DNA of 64,000 nucleotides from Nocardioides allogilvus (GTDB lineage: Bacteria > Actinomycetota > Actinomycetes > Propionibacteriales > Nocardioidaceae): NCBI RefSeq assembly GCF_003047285.1, contig NZ_PZYX01000005.1, positions 124,001 to 188,000 on the forward strand. Reading direction: 5' to 3'. The notes beneath the pieces are model-generated. The model saw only the letters and a program-made list of their open reading frames with translations, ran no database searches and was not told the DNA's origin. Shown here piece by piece: positions 43,866 through 52,424 of the stretch; the first letter of the stretch is position 1; every line of letters starts with the position of its first letter. The translations under genes were made by a program, and so were the position numbers.

Positions 43866-45539
43866 ATGAGCCCCCCTCTGCCGGACCAGGTGGATGTCGT
43901 CGTCGTGGGCGCCGGTGGCGCCGGCATGGCCGCCGCGCTCGCGTCAGCGGCGCGACACGGACTACGCACGATCGTCATCGAGAGCAGCGACACCTTCGGC
44001 GGGTCCACGGCCCGCTCGGGCGGCGGCGTCTGGATCCCCGGCAACTACGCGCTGCGCGACGCGGGGCAGGTCGATCCCGGCGACCTCGACGCGGCCAAGC
44101 TCTACCTCGACTCGATCGTCGGCGACACCGTCCCGAAGGTCCGCCGCGACACCTACCTCGAGCGCGGCCCCGAGGTGATGGACTTCCTGCGCGAGCAGAC
44201 ACCGACCCGCTTCGCGTGGGTTCCGGAGTACGCCGACTACCTCCCCGAGCAGCCCGGCGGGCGCGTGCGAGGGCGGAGCGTGGAACCGGTGCCGCTCGAT
44301 GCGTCGTTCCTCGGCGAGGAGCTCTCCCGGCTGACGAAGCCCTACACGAAGGCACCGGCCAACCTGATCGTCACGCAGGCCGACTTCCGCAAGATCAGCC
44401 TGGGCCTGCGCACGCTGCGCGGCCCGTTGACCATGGTCAAGGTGCTCCTCAAGCGGATCGTCAGCGGCCTGCGCCGCCAGCGGATGTATGCCATGGGCAA
44501 CGCGATCGTGATCGGGCTCCGCCAGGGCCTCGTCGACCACGGCGTGGACGTCCACTACGCCACTCCCCTGGTCGGCCTGGTGACCGATGACGGCCGCGTG
44601 GTCGGCGTGGAGGTTCTCCGGGACGGCGAGCGAGCGGTGATCCGCGCCACCTGTGGCGTGGTGCTCGGCTCCGGCGGCTTCGAGAGCAACCAGGAGCTGC
44701 GTGAGAAGTTCCTCCCCCAGCCCACCGACGCAGCCTGGACGACCGGCGCCGCGAGCAACACCGGCGGCGGGCACGAGGCCGGCATCGCCATCGGCGCCGC
44801 GACCGACCTGATGGACGACGCGTGGTGGGGCCCGACGATCCCGCTGCCGAGCGGTCCGTGGTTCTGCCTGGCCGAGCGCAACCTGCCCGGCTCGATCATC
44901 GTCGACTCCGGCGGCCGGCGCTTCATGAACGAGGCGCTCCCCTACGTCGAGGCCACGAAGGAGCTCTACAAGGCGCACGAGGCCGGCCCCAGCGCCGTAC
45001 CGGCCTGGATGGTCATCGACCAGCGCTACCGCAACCGCTACCTCTTCGCCGGGCTGACGCCGCGCACGCCCTTCCCGGGACGGTGGTACAAGCACGGCAC
45101 CATCAAGAAGGGCGCGACCCTCGCCGAGCTGGCCGACGAGATCGGGTTGCCGCCGGGGGCGCTGGAGGAGACCGTCGACCGGTTCAACGGCTTCGCTGCG
45201 ACCGGCGTCGACGCCGACTTCCACCGCGGCGAGAGCGCCTACGACAAGTACTACTCCGACCCGCGGGTCACGCCGAACCCGTCGCTGCACGCCATCGACG
45301 AGGGCCCGTTCTACGCCGTCAAGATCGTCCCCGGCGACCTCGGCACCAAGGGCGGGCTCGTCACCGACGAGCATGCGCGGGTGCTGCGGCCGGACGGCTC
45401 CACCATCCCCGGTTTGTACGCCGCCGGCAACGTCTCCGCAGCGGTCATGGGCCACACCTACGCCGGCCCGGGCGCGACGATCGGGCCCGCCCTGGTGTTC
45501 GGCTACCTCGCCGCGGAGGACATCGCCCATGCCCATTGA
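43866..45539 (+). CDS. kstD: 3-ketosteroid delta1-dehydrogenase KstD
   Basis: This 557-residue flavoprotein introduces the C1-C2 double bond that leads to ring B opening. The FAD motif is VVVVGAGGAGMAAALASAAR; GSTARSGGGVWIPGN follows, and the C-terminal active-site segment GHTYAGPGATIGPALVFGYLA holds the Tyr that acts in catalysis in KstD enzymes. PEYADYLPE carries another expected Tyr. It corresponds to Rv3537. The start lies 8 nt after TACAGT. The next gene overlaps its 3' end by 11 bp. Confidence 0.94.
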   Translation: MSPPLPDQVDVVVVGAGGAGMAAALASAARHGLRTIVIESSDTFGGSTARSGGGVWIPGNYALRDAGQVDPGDLDAAKLYLDSIVGDTVPKVRRDTYLERGPEVMDFLREQTPTRFAWVPEYADYLPEQPGGRVRGRSVEPVPLDASFLGEELSRLTKPYTKAPANLIVTQADFRKISLGLRTLRGPLTMVKVLLKRIVSGLRRQRMYAMGNAIVIGLRQGLVDHGVDVHYATPLVGLVTDDGRVVGVEVLRDGERAVIRATCGVVLGSGGFESNQELREKFLPQPTDAAWTTGAASNTGGGHEAGIAIGAATDLMDDAWWGPTIPLPSGPWFCLAERNLPGSIIVDSGGRRFMNEALPYVEATKELYKAHEAGPSAVPAWMVIDQRYRNRYLFAGLTPRTPFPGRWYKHGTIKKGATLAELADEIGLPPGALEETVDRFNGFAATGVDADFHRGESAYDKYYSDPRVTPNPSLHAIDEGPFYAVKIVPGDLGTKGGLVTDEHARVLRPDGSTIPGLYAAGNVSAAVMGHTYAGPGATIGPALVFGYLAAEDIAHAH

Positions 45540-46377
45540 TCCCGCGATCGCCATCGGCGCCGAGCTGCCCGACCGCACGTTCTCGTGGTCCGAGCCGGAC
45601 GTCCAGCTCTACCAGCTCGCCCTCGGTGCCACCGACCTGCGGCACACGCTGGAGACCCACGGCCTGCAGGTGCTGCCGACCTTCGGCGTCGTGGCGCCGT
45701 CCTTCCACGAGACCGACCCGCCGCCGCTCGACCTGCCCGGCTGCGACATCAACCTGTCCCAGGTCGTGCACGGCTCCCAGTCGATCTCGGTGACCGCACC
45801 CCTGCCGACCTCGGGCACCGCCACCCTCTCGACCCGGATCTCGGACGTGTGGGACAAGGGCAAGGCCGCAGTCATCTGGCAGGAGGGCGTCGCGCGCTCG
45901 GAGGCGGGAGCGGAGCTGTGGACCGTCCGCTCGTCGATCTTCGTGCGCGGCGAGGGCGGCTTCGGCGGGTCTCGCGGCTCGTCCGAGCCGGTGGAGATCC
46001 CCTCTCGCCCAGCCGACGCGTCGTCGACGTACGACGTGACGGCGCAGCAGGCGCTGCTCTACCGTCTCTGCGGCGACCGCAACCCGCTGCACGCCGACCC
46101 GGAATTTGCGAGCGCGGCCGGCTTCCCGGCGCCGATCCTGCACGGCCTGTGCACCTACGGCATCGTCCTGCGCGAGGTGACCGAGCTGCTGCTCGACGGC
46201 GACGCCACCCGCGTGAGCGGCTTCACCGCGCGCTTCGCCGGGGTGGTCTTCCCGGGCGAGACGATCCACGTCGACGCCTGGGCGGACGACGGACGGATCA
46301 TCGTCGAGGCGACCGTCGGGGCCGATCGTCGACCTGCGCTGGCCGACTGCGTCGTCACGACGCGTGCGCCACACTGA
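45529..46377 (+). CDS. MaoC-type double-hotdog enoyl-CoA hydratase (Rv3538-like)
   Basis: This 282-residue protein has two hotdog halves. The C-terminal half carries the hydratase-2 motif YRLCGDRNPLHADPEFASAAGFPAPILHG with catalytic Asp and His. The N-terminal half contains DINLSQVVHGSQSIS and is structural. It corresponds to Rv3538, next to kstD in M. tuberculosis, which acts in cholesterol side-chain hydration (sometimes called ChsH3; I am not fully sure of the name). The ATG at 45529 overlaps kstD by 11 bp. Confidence 0.88.
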   Translation: MPIDPAIAIGAELPDRTFSWSEPDVQLYQLALGATDLRHTLETHGLQVLPTFGVVAPSFHETDPPPLDLPGCDINLSQVVHGSQSISVTAPLPTSGTATLSTRISDVWDKGKAAVIWQEGVARSEAGAELWTVRSSIFVRGEGGFGGSRGSSEPVEIPSRPADASSTYDVTAQQALLYRLCGDRNPLHADPEFASAAGFPAPILHGLCTYGIVLREVTELLLDGDATRVSGFTARFAGVVFPGETIHVDAWADDGRIIVEATVGADRRPALADCVVTTRAPH

Positions 46378-46382
46378 CGCCC

Positions 46383-47123
46383 ATGACCTTCCCGGACGAC
46401 TGGACGCAGGGCTCGCACACGCACGACGGCGTCAGCCACACGACGTACAGGCAGTCTCCGTCGACAGGAAGCGGTCCCGGCGTCATCGTCATCCACGAGA
46501 TCCCGGGCATCACGCCCGCGGTGGCGGCGTTCGGCCAGGAGGTCGTGGACGCCGGCTACACCGTCGTGATGCCCAGCCTGTTCGGCACCGACGGCGCTGC
46601 CTACACGCCGCTCGCGGTCGGCAAGGCCATCCGACAGGTGTGCGTCAGCCGTGAGTTCACCAAGCTCCGCACCGGCGTCACGACGCCGGTGGCCGGCTGG
46701 CTGCGCTCGCTCGCGACCGAGCTGCACGAGGAGCTGGGCGGGCCCGGCGTCGGCGCGCTCGGCATGTGCTTCACCGGCGGCTTCGCGCTGGCGATGATGG
46801 TCGACGCACCGGTCACCGCGCCGGTGCTGTGCCAGCCGAGCACTCCCTTCGTCCCCGGCCGCAAGCGCGCCGCCGACCTCAACCTCTCGCCGGGCGACCT
46901 CGACGTCGTCAAGGGCAAGTGCGCGGCCGGGCAGCAGGTGCTGGGGCTGCAGTTCCGCAAGGATCCGCTGACCGGCACCCGCTTCGACACGCTCACGCGC
47001 GAGCTCGGCGACGCGTTCATCCGCGTCGAGCTCGAGGGCAGGGGCCACTCCACCGTCACCGAGCACCGGCGCCAGGCCGGCGTCGACGCGGTGCTGTCAT
47101 TCTTCGCCGACAACTTGCACTGA
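46383..47123 (+). CDS. Dienelactone-hydrolase family protein
   Basis: This 246-residue alpha/beta hydrolase has the DLH pattern: Glu in VIVIHEIPGI, the cysteine nucleophile in GMCFTGGFA and His in GRGHSTVTEH. It has nucleophile Cys rather than Ser, so hydrolysis of a lactone or a related enol ester is likely. It starts 6 bp after the MaoC gene and is probably co-transcribed with kstD. The substrate might be a steroid-derived lactone, which is inference from position only. Confidence 0.82.
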   Translation: MTFPDDWTQGSHTHDGVSHTTYRQSPSTGSGPGVIVIHEIPGITPAVAAFGQEVVDAGYTVVMPSLFGTDGAAYTPLAVGKAIRQVCVSREFTKLRTGVTTPVAGWLRSLATELHEELGGPGVGALGMCFTGGFALAMMVDAPVTAPVLCQPSTPFVPGRKRAADLNLSPGDLDVVKGKCAAGQQVLGLQFRKDPLTGTRFDTLTRELGDAFIRVELEGRGHSTVTEHRRQAGVDAVLSFFADNLH

Positions 47124-47162
47124 GGTCGGGTGGCGTTCATCCGGTTGCCCTAGCGTCCGGGC

Positions 47163-48308
47163 GTGCCGCCACCTGTCCGTCGTGATCTCGGGCTCGCCGT
47201 CGCGGTGACCTGGATGGTCACCCTGGTGCACCTCGCGGCTCGACCGGGCGGGCAGCTCGACCTGTCGGTCTATCGCGCCGGCTCCCAGCGGCTGCTCGAC
47301 GGGGCCTCGGTCTATGCCCAGCCGTACGGCGACCTACCGTTCACCTATCCGCCGTTCGCGGCGCTCGTCATGGTGCCGCTGGCGGTGCTGCCCGCGACGC
47401 TGGCCGAGCTGGTGCTGCCGCTGCTCTCGGCGCTGGCGCTCGTCGTCGTGTGGCACCGCTGCGGGCTCGCCACCCGCTGGCTGCTGCTGGTCGCACCGGC
47501 CTCGGCCGTACTCGAGCCGGTGTGGATGACCCAGCACTTCGGCCAGGTCAACCTGCTCCTGCTCGCGCTCGTGCTCGCTGATCTCGTCGGCCCGACGTCC
47601 CGCTGGCGGGGCGTGCTCACCGGCATCGCGGCCGGGCTCAAGCTGACGCCGCTGGTATTCTTGGGCTATCTCGTCGTGACCCGCCAGTGGCGCGCGGCCG
47701 GCGTCATGGCCGCGGTCTTCGCCGCGACGGTGATGGTGCCGATCGTGCTGCTGCCCGGCGACGGCCTGCGGTTCTGGACCTCCGTGCTGCCTGACGCCGA
47801 ACGCATCGGGGCGTCGTGGTTCGCCGGCAACCAGTCGGTCATGGGCGTCCTGGCCCGGCTCGGAGGCGACGCCGCGTGGGTCCGACCGGCCTGGTTCGTG
47901 CTGGCCTCCGTCTTGGTACTGCTGCTCCTGTGGCTGGCCCGCTTGCTGTTCCTGCGGGGCGACACGCTGGGTGCCGTGAGTGCGACCGGGCTCGCGTCGC
48001 TGCTCGCCTCCCCTGTCTCGTGGAGCCACCACTGGGTCTGGTGCATCCCCCTGGGCGTCGTGCTCCTGCGGCGTGCGGGTCTGCTCCCTGCCCTCCTGTG
48101 GGCCGCCCTGTTCGTCGCGGCTCCCCACCTCTGGGTGCCCCGGGGGCACGACTCCGAGCTCGGCTGGACCTGGGCGCACCTGCCCGGCGACGCCTACGTC
48201 TGGGGGGCACTTGCTTGGCTGGCCGTCGTGGGGCGGACGTCATGGCGACCGGTCGCCCGGGCGACCAGCGCCCATGACGTCCCGGAGCGGCTAGCGTCTC
48301 GGGCGTGA
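47163..48308 (+). CDS. GT87-type polyprenyl-phosphate-dependent mannosyltransferase
   Basis: This 381-residue integral membrane protein has about ten hydrophobic helices and the DUF2029/GT87 features: LDLSVYRAGSQRLLDGASVY, LPFTYPPFAALVM, WMTQHFGQVNLLLLALVLAD and LASPVSWSHHWVW. Mycobacterial relatives (PimE, Rv2181) add alpha-1,2-mannose to phosphatidylinositol mannosides and lipomannan using polyprenyl-phosphomannose. GTG start, TAGCGT ends 6 nt before it, so it is a new transcription unit. The next gene starts in its stop codon. Confidence 0.87.
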   Translation: MPPPVRRDLGLAVAVTWMVTLVHLAARPGGQLDLSVYRAGSQRLLDGASVYAQPYGDLPFTYPPFAALVMVPLAVLPATLAELVLPLLSALALVVVWHRCGLATRWLLLVAPASAVLEPVWMTQHFGQVNLLLLALVLADLVGPTSRWRGVLTGIAAGLKLTPLVFLGYLVVTRQWRAAGVMAAVFAATVMVPIVLLPGDGLRFWTSVLPDAERIGASWFAGNQSVMGVLARLGGDAAWVRPAWFVLASVLVLLLLWLARLLFLRGDTLGAVSATGLASLLASPVSWSHHWVWCIPLGVVLLRRAGLLPALLWAALFVAAPHLWVPRGHDSELGWTWAHLPGDAYVWGALAWLAVVGRTSWRPVARATSAHDVPERLASRA

Positions 48309-48802
48309 CGCTGATCGTGATGACCGGGCTGCCCGGGAGTGGCAAGAGCACCATCGCGGCGCAGCTCGCCGGCGAGCTCGGCTGCGCGGTCGTCTCGGTG
48401 GACACCATCGAGCGCGGTCTCCACGACGCCGGGGTCGATGCTTCCCAGCCGACCGGCCTGGCGGCGTACGCCGTCGCGAACCGTCTCGTCGACGCGCAGC
48501 TCGCCCTGGGCCACACGGTGGTCGCCGACGCCGTCAACCACCACCCCGACGCTCGGCAGGCGTGGCTCGACCTGGCGGCGGACCACGGCGTGGAGCTCCG
48601 GGTGATTCACGTCGAGTGCAGCGACGAGACCCTCCACCGGGAACGGCTCGAGACCCGTGAGCACGAGCTCCGAGTCGTGCCGTGGGAGCGCGTCATCGAG
48701 CTGCGCGGGACGTGGGCACCGTGGCCGGTCGAGACCGAGACGGTGGATACGGCTCGCTCGACAACGGGCTGTTCCACACCGCCAGCCGACCTCCGCGACT
48801 GA
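48305..48802 (+). CDS. Small P-loop kinase-like ATPase
   Basis: This 165-residue protein has Walker A GLPGSGKSTIA at residues 8-18, VVSVDTIERGLHDAG, and VVADAVNHHPDARQAWLDLA, like the AAA_33/zeta-toxin-type small-molecule kinases. The substrate is unknown. The GTG overlaps the mannosyltransferase stop by 4 nt, and a TAGCGT hexamer ends 7 nt before it, so it can also be expressed alone. The last 110 bp overlap the convergent antiporter gene, and the C-terminal residues after about 140 look non-conserved. Confidence 0.78.
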   Translation: MTLIVMTGLPGSGKSTIAAQLAGELGCAVVSVDTIERGLHDAGVDASQPTGLAAYAVANRLVDAQLALGHTVVADAVNHHPDARQAWLDLAADHGVELRVIHVECSDETLHRERLETREHELRVVPWERVIELRGTWAPWPVETETVDTARSTTGCSTPPADLRD

Positions 48803-50234
48803 TCGCCTGCAAACGGCCCTCAGTCGCGTCGCGCACCGCGTCCGGGACCGCGAGCAACAGATGGTCGCCGTGTCGCAATGACAGGTGCGGGCCCGCTGCC
48901 ACGACCCCTCCCTCGCGAGCGACGAAGGCGAGGACGACGTGCTCCGACAGTCGCAAATCGTCGACGAACACACCATGCAACCGCGAGCCCTGCGGCACCT
49001 CGAACTGCAACACGCTCGCGCCCAGCTTCTCCAGCGGCGCCGACTCGACGGCCAGCTCGTCGGCCCGCTCGACCATCAACCCACTCCAGCGCGCGAGCCG
49101 CGGCAGCAACGGCGCCTGGATGAGCACGAACGTGATGACCAGCACGAAGACGATGTCGAAGACACGGTGTGCCGCAGGCAGCCCCTCGCTGACGGGGATG
49201 GTCGCCACCACGATGGGTACGGCGCCGCGGAGACCGGCCCAGGACAGGAACATCTGGTGTCGCCAGGGCACCCGCCACCAGATGGCGCACGCGACGACGG
49301 AGATCGGCCGCGCAACGAGGGTCAGGCCGATCCCGACGATCGCGGCGGGCAGCAACGCGTCGGGCAATCGCGTCGGGCTGGCAAGCAACCCGAGGAGCAC
49401 GAACAGCCCGATCTGGGCCACCCAGCCGAGGCCGTCGGCGAAGCCGGCCGTCGCCTGCCGGTGCGGCAGCTTGGCATTGCCGAGCCACATCCCGGCGACA
49501 TAGATGGCCATCAGGCCGCTCACGCCGAGGAGGCCGGCGACGGCGAACGCGAGGAACATGATGGCGAGCGTCGCGAGCGGGTAGAGCCCCACCGCCGGGA
49601 GAGCACTGGACGCCAGGATCCGCTGACCGAGGAAAGCAACTCCGACGCCGATCAGCACACCGCCCACGAGCTGGAAGACGACCAGCCCCAGGATCTGCCA
49701 GCCGGAGGCCTGGTGCCATGCGTCGCTGGCCACGACGGAAACCAGGATGATCACCGGCGGGTCGTTGAAGCCCGATTCGGCCTCCAGCGTGGCGCGGATC
49801 CGCGGTGCGAGTGGGAGTCGTCGCATGATCGCAAAGGTCGCCGCCGCGTCGGTCGAGCCGACGACTGCGCCCAGCAGCAGCGCCGTACGCACGTCGACCT
49901 CGAGGGCCCAGTAGGCGATCGTGGCGGTGATCGCCACCGAGATCGCGACGCCGGCCGTCGCCAGCAGACCCGACAGCCCGACGACCGGGCGGATCACGTC
50001 CCAGCGGGTGCTGAACCCGCCCTCGGCCAGGATCATCGCCAGCGCGATGGTGCCGAGGATCATCGTCAGCTCGGCGTCCTCGAAGCCGAAGCCGAGCCCG
50101 GACTCGCCGAGCACCAGTCCGATGACCAGGTAGAGCAGCAGGCTGGGCAGGCCGATGCGGGTCGATACGCGGACGGCGGCTACTCCGACGAGCAGGACCA
50201 GGCTGCCGGCGAGGATCGATGTGTTCAGGTCCAT
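48693..50234 (-). CDS. Potassium/sodium-proton antiporter (CPA1, NhaP2/CvrA type)
   Basis: The protein has 513 residues. Twelve to thirteen hydrophobic helices (about 1-400) contain the CPA signature GSTDAAATFAIMRR and ESGFNDPPVIILV with the ion-binding Asp, then WAGLRGAVPIVVATIPV. A cytosolic TrkA-C-like domain (about 410-490; SRLHGVFVDDLRL, HGDHLLLAV) follows. It exports K+ or Na+ for protons. A small membrane-anchored gene precedes and overlaps it by 10 bp. The extreme C-terminus (Ser/Arg-rich) overlaps the convergent kinase gene. Confidence 0.88.
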   Translation of the reverse strand: MDLNTSILAGSLVLLVGVAAVRVSTRIGLPSLLLYLVIGLVLGESGLGFGFEDAELTMILGTIALAMILAEGGFSTRWDVIRPVVGLSGLLATAGVAISVAITATIAYWALEVDVRTALLLGAVVGSTDAAATFAIMRRLPLAPRIRATLEAESGFNDPPVIILVSVVASDAWHQASGWQILGLVVFQLVGGVLIGVGVAFLGQRILASSALPAVGLYPLATLAIMFLAFAVAGLLGVSGLMAIYVAGMWLGNAKLPHRQATAGFADGLGWVAQIGLFVLLGLLASPTRLPDALLPAAIVGIGLTLVARPISVVACAIWWRVPWRHQMFLSWAGLRGAVPIVVATIPVSEGLPAAHRVFDIVFVLVITFVLIQAPLLPRLARWSGLMVERADELAVESAPLEKLGASVLQFEVPQGSRLHGVFVDDLRLSEHVVLAFVAREGGVVAAGPHLSLRHGDHLLLAVPDAVRDATEGRLQAISRGGRLAVWNSPLSSEPYPPSRSRPATVPTSRAAR

Positions 50235-50653
50235 CTGTCGGGCCCGGCCCGGACCAGACGACGCAGCTCCGGCGAGACGACCACGTCGGCCGACTCCACC
50301 GTCACGTAGTCAATCCGAACTCCAGCGAGAGGCGCGCTCAGCAGTTCGTCAACCGACTCACCAGTGGCCGGGAGCTCGGCGACGGCGCGCGCTCCGATCA
50401 GGTGGCGCAGGCTCCACTCGAGCTCGGCCTCGACGAGTTCGTCGACGTCACGACCGGCGGTCGCGGCGTCGGTCACCGTCTGCAGGAAGGACGCCTGCAG
50501 GTGCGCGGTCACGCCGTCGAGCGTGGTGGCAGTGGCGACCACGAGCCGGTGTTGCGGGCCGGTCGGGCGAGGCTCGCGGCCTCCGAAGACGGAGAGGATC
50601 ACGGCGACGACCAGCGCGGCCGCGATCGAACCCGCAACGAGAATGAGCTCCAC
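50225..50653 (-). CDS. Small membrane-anchored protein of unknown function
   Basis: This 142-residue protein starts with one membrane helix (ELILVAGSIAAALVVAVILSV) and a cytosolic tail with no motif I recognise. The GTG at 50653 is chosen because AGGAGG lies 5 nt upstream; the frame continues further up without support. Its stop codon overlaps the antiporter start, so the two are coupled and it may be an accessory subunit of the antiporter. It is divergent from a two-component system 167 bp away. Confidence 0.65.
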   Translation of the reverse strand: MELILVAGSIAAALVVAVILSVFGGREPRPTGPQHRLVVATATTLDGVTAHLQASFLQTVTDAATAGRDVDELVEAELEWSLRHLIGARAVAELPATGESVDELLSAPLAGVRIDYVTVESADVVVSPELRRLVRAGPDRWT

Positions 50654-50820
50654 GCAATCCTCCTCAGACTTGGTCGGGTCCCGCCCGAGCGCATCGGGTA
50701 GGACCCGCACCACCAGTCTGCGGCGCCCGCACCTGCCACCACATGGGGTCTGTCACCCACATTCGCCTGCAGGAGCCCGATGACGTGGACAGGTGCGGAC
50801 GGGTGCGTGAAGGTGGCGGC

Positions 50821-51777
50821 ATGGTGCATGCCGATGATCTCTCGCTGTCCTCTCGCGTGATCTTGATCAACGGGCTGCTCTTTGCCGCAGGCACCGCTGT
50901 GCTTGCCCTGTCGCCCGCCACCGTCTCCAGCCGCCCGGTCCTGTCCGAGCTGGTGGTGTTGCTCGTGGGCCTGACGGTGATGATCGTGGCCAACTCGATG
51001 TTGGTACGCCGCTCGCTGCGCCCCCTCGACAGGCTGATCCACCACTTGGCGCAAGCTGAGTCGTCTGCCCCGGCGACGCGGGTGCCGGTACCTTCCTCTC
51101 GGTTGGCGCGGCGAGTCTCGCTGGCGGTCAACGACCTCCTCGACCGGATCGACGAGGCGCAGCGGTCGAATGCCGCTGCCGCCCTGGCCGCCCAGGAGTC
51201 GGAACGGTCCCGGATCGCGCAGGAACTCCATGACGGAGTCGGCCAGTCGCTGACTGCGGTGCTGCTCGAGCTCAAGCTCGTCTCGGAGTCGGTGACCGCA
51301 CCGCCGCTCGACCGGGTCCGCGAGGGCGTGCGGGCCAGCTTGGACGAGGTGCGCTCGGTCGCACGCACCCTGCGCCCACACGTGCTGGAGGACCTCGGGC
51401 TGCGCAGCGCACTCGCAGCCCTGTCCCAGGATCTCTTCGGCGCGACCCGGACCCACGTGCGCCGCGGGATCATGCCCGGGCTGCCCGACCTGCCCGACGA
51501 CGTCGAGCTGGTCGTCTTCCGGGTTGCCCAGGAGGCGCTGACCAATGTGGCCAGGCACGCCGAGGCCGACACTGTCGAGGTCAGCCTCGGGATCGTGGGT
51601 CAGGAGGTGGAGCTCCGCGTCACTGACGACGGTCGCGGCCTGCCTGCTGACGCGGACGGCACCGGCCTGCGGGGCATGCGCGAGCGCGCCTCCCTGGTCG
51701 GTGGACGCCTCAGCCTCACGCGCCGCGAAGGTGGTGGCACCGTGATCACACTACGGGTCCCGGTGGATCCGGCATGA
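50821..51777 (+). CDS. NarL-type sensor histidine kinase (HisKA_3)
   Basis: This 318-residue protein has two membrane helices (about 13-30 and 43-62), a HAMP-like linker with SLRPLDRLIHHL, and the HisKA_3 dimerisation box with H137 in IAQELHDGVGQSLTAVLLELKL. The ATPase has ALTNVARHAEADTVEV, DDGRGLP and GLRGMRERASLVGG. The extracytoplasmic loop is only about a dozen residues, so it may sense the membrane state. The ATG at 50821 is preferred over one at 50743 because GAAGG precedes it. It overlaps its response regulator by 4 nt. Confidence 0.88.
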   Translation: MVHADDLSLSSRVILINGLLFAAGTAVLALSPATVSSRPVLSELVVLLVGLTVMIVANSMLVRRSLRPLDRLIHHLAQAESSAPATRVPVPSSRLARRVSLAVNDLLDRIDEAQRSNAAAALAAQESERSRIAQELHDGVGQSLTAVLLELKLVSESVTAPPLDRVREGVRASLDEVRSVARTLRPHVLEDLGLRSALAALSQDLFGATRTHVRRGIMPGLPDLPDDVELVVFRVAQEALTNVARHAEADTVEVSLGIVGQEVELRVTDDGRGLPADADGTGLRGMRERASLVGGRLSLTRREGGGTVITLRVPVDPA

Positions 51778-52421
51778 CCACACGCGTGCTGCTCGCCGAC
51801 GACCATGCGCTGGTGCGCCGCGGGGTCCGGATGATCCTCGACCAGCAGCCCGACTTCGAGGTCGTGGTCGAAGCCAGCGACGGCCACGAGGCGATCCAGG
51901 CGGTCCGGGACGAGCAGATCGACCTCGCGATCCTCGACGTCGCCATGCCCCGGATGACCGGGCTCCAGGCGGCCCGCGAGATCAGCCGGAGAGCGGATCC
52001 GCCGAAGCTATTGATGCTCTCGATGCATGACAACGAGCAGTACTTCTTCGAGTCGCTCAAGGTCGGCGCCTGCGGCTACGTCCTCAAGTCGGTGGCCGAC
52101 CGCGATCTCCTCGATGCCTGTCGGGCCGCGGTGCGCGGCGAGTCGTTCCTCTACCCCGGAGCCGAGAGCGCCTTGGTGCGCGACTACCTCGAGCGGTTGC
52201 GCCGTGGGGAGCGGCTTCCCCGTGCCGTGCTCACGCCGCGAGAGGACGAAGTCGTCAAGCTGATCGCGGAGGGCAACTCCTCGCGCGACATCGCGCGCCT
52301 GCTGACCATCAGCGTCAAGACCGTCGATCGGCACCGGGAGAACGTCTTGTCGAAGCTGGGGATGCGCGATCGCACCGAGCTGACGCGGTATGCCGTGCGG
52401 GTCGGCCTGATCGAGCCCTGA
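51774..52421 (+). CDS. LuxR/NarL-family response regulator
   Basis: This 215-residue protein has a receiver domain with LADDHALVRRGV, phosphoacceptor D55 in LAILDVAMPRMTG, and Lys in YVLKSVADRD. A C-terminal GerE helix-turn-helix (about 150-212) has LTPREDEVVKLIAEGNSSRDIARLL and KTVDRHRENVLSKLGMRDRTEL. The ATG overlaps the kinase stop (ATGA). Its targets are unknown; the divergent antiporter operon is a candidate. It is convergent with ltp2, 3 bp between stops. Confidence 0.92.
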   Translation: MTTRVLLADDHALVRRGVRMILDQQPDFEVVVEASDGHEAIQAVRDEQIDLAILDVAMPRMTGLQAAREISRRADPPKLLMLSMHDNEQYFFESLKVGACGYVLKSVADRDLLDACRAAVRGESFLYPGAESALVRDYLERLRRGERLPRAVLTPREDEVVKLIAEGNSSRDIARLLTISVKTVDRHRENVLSKLGMRDRTELTRYAVRVGLIEP

Positions 52422-52424
52422 GGA

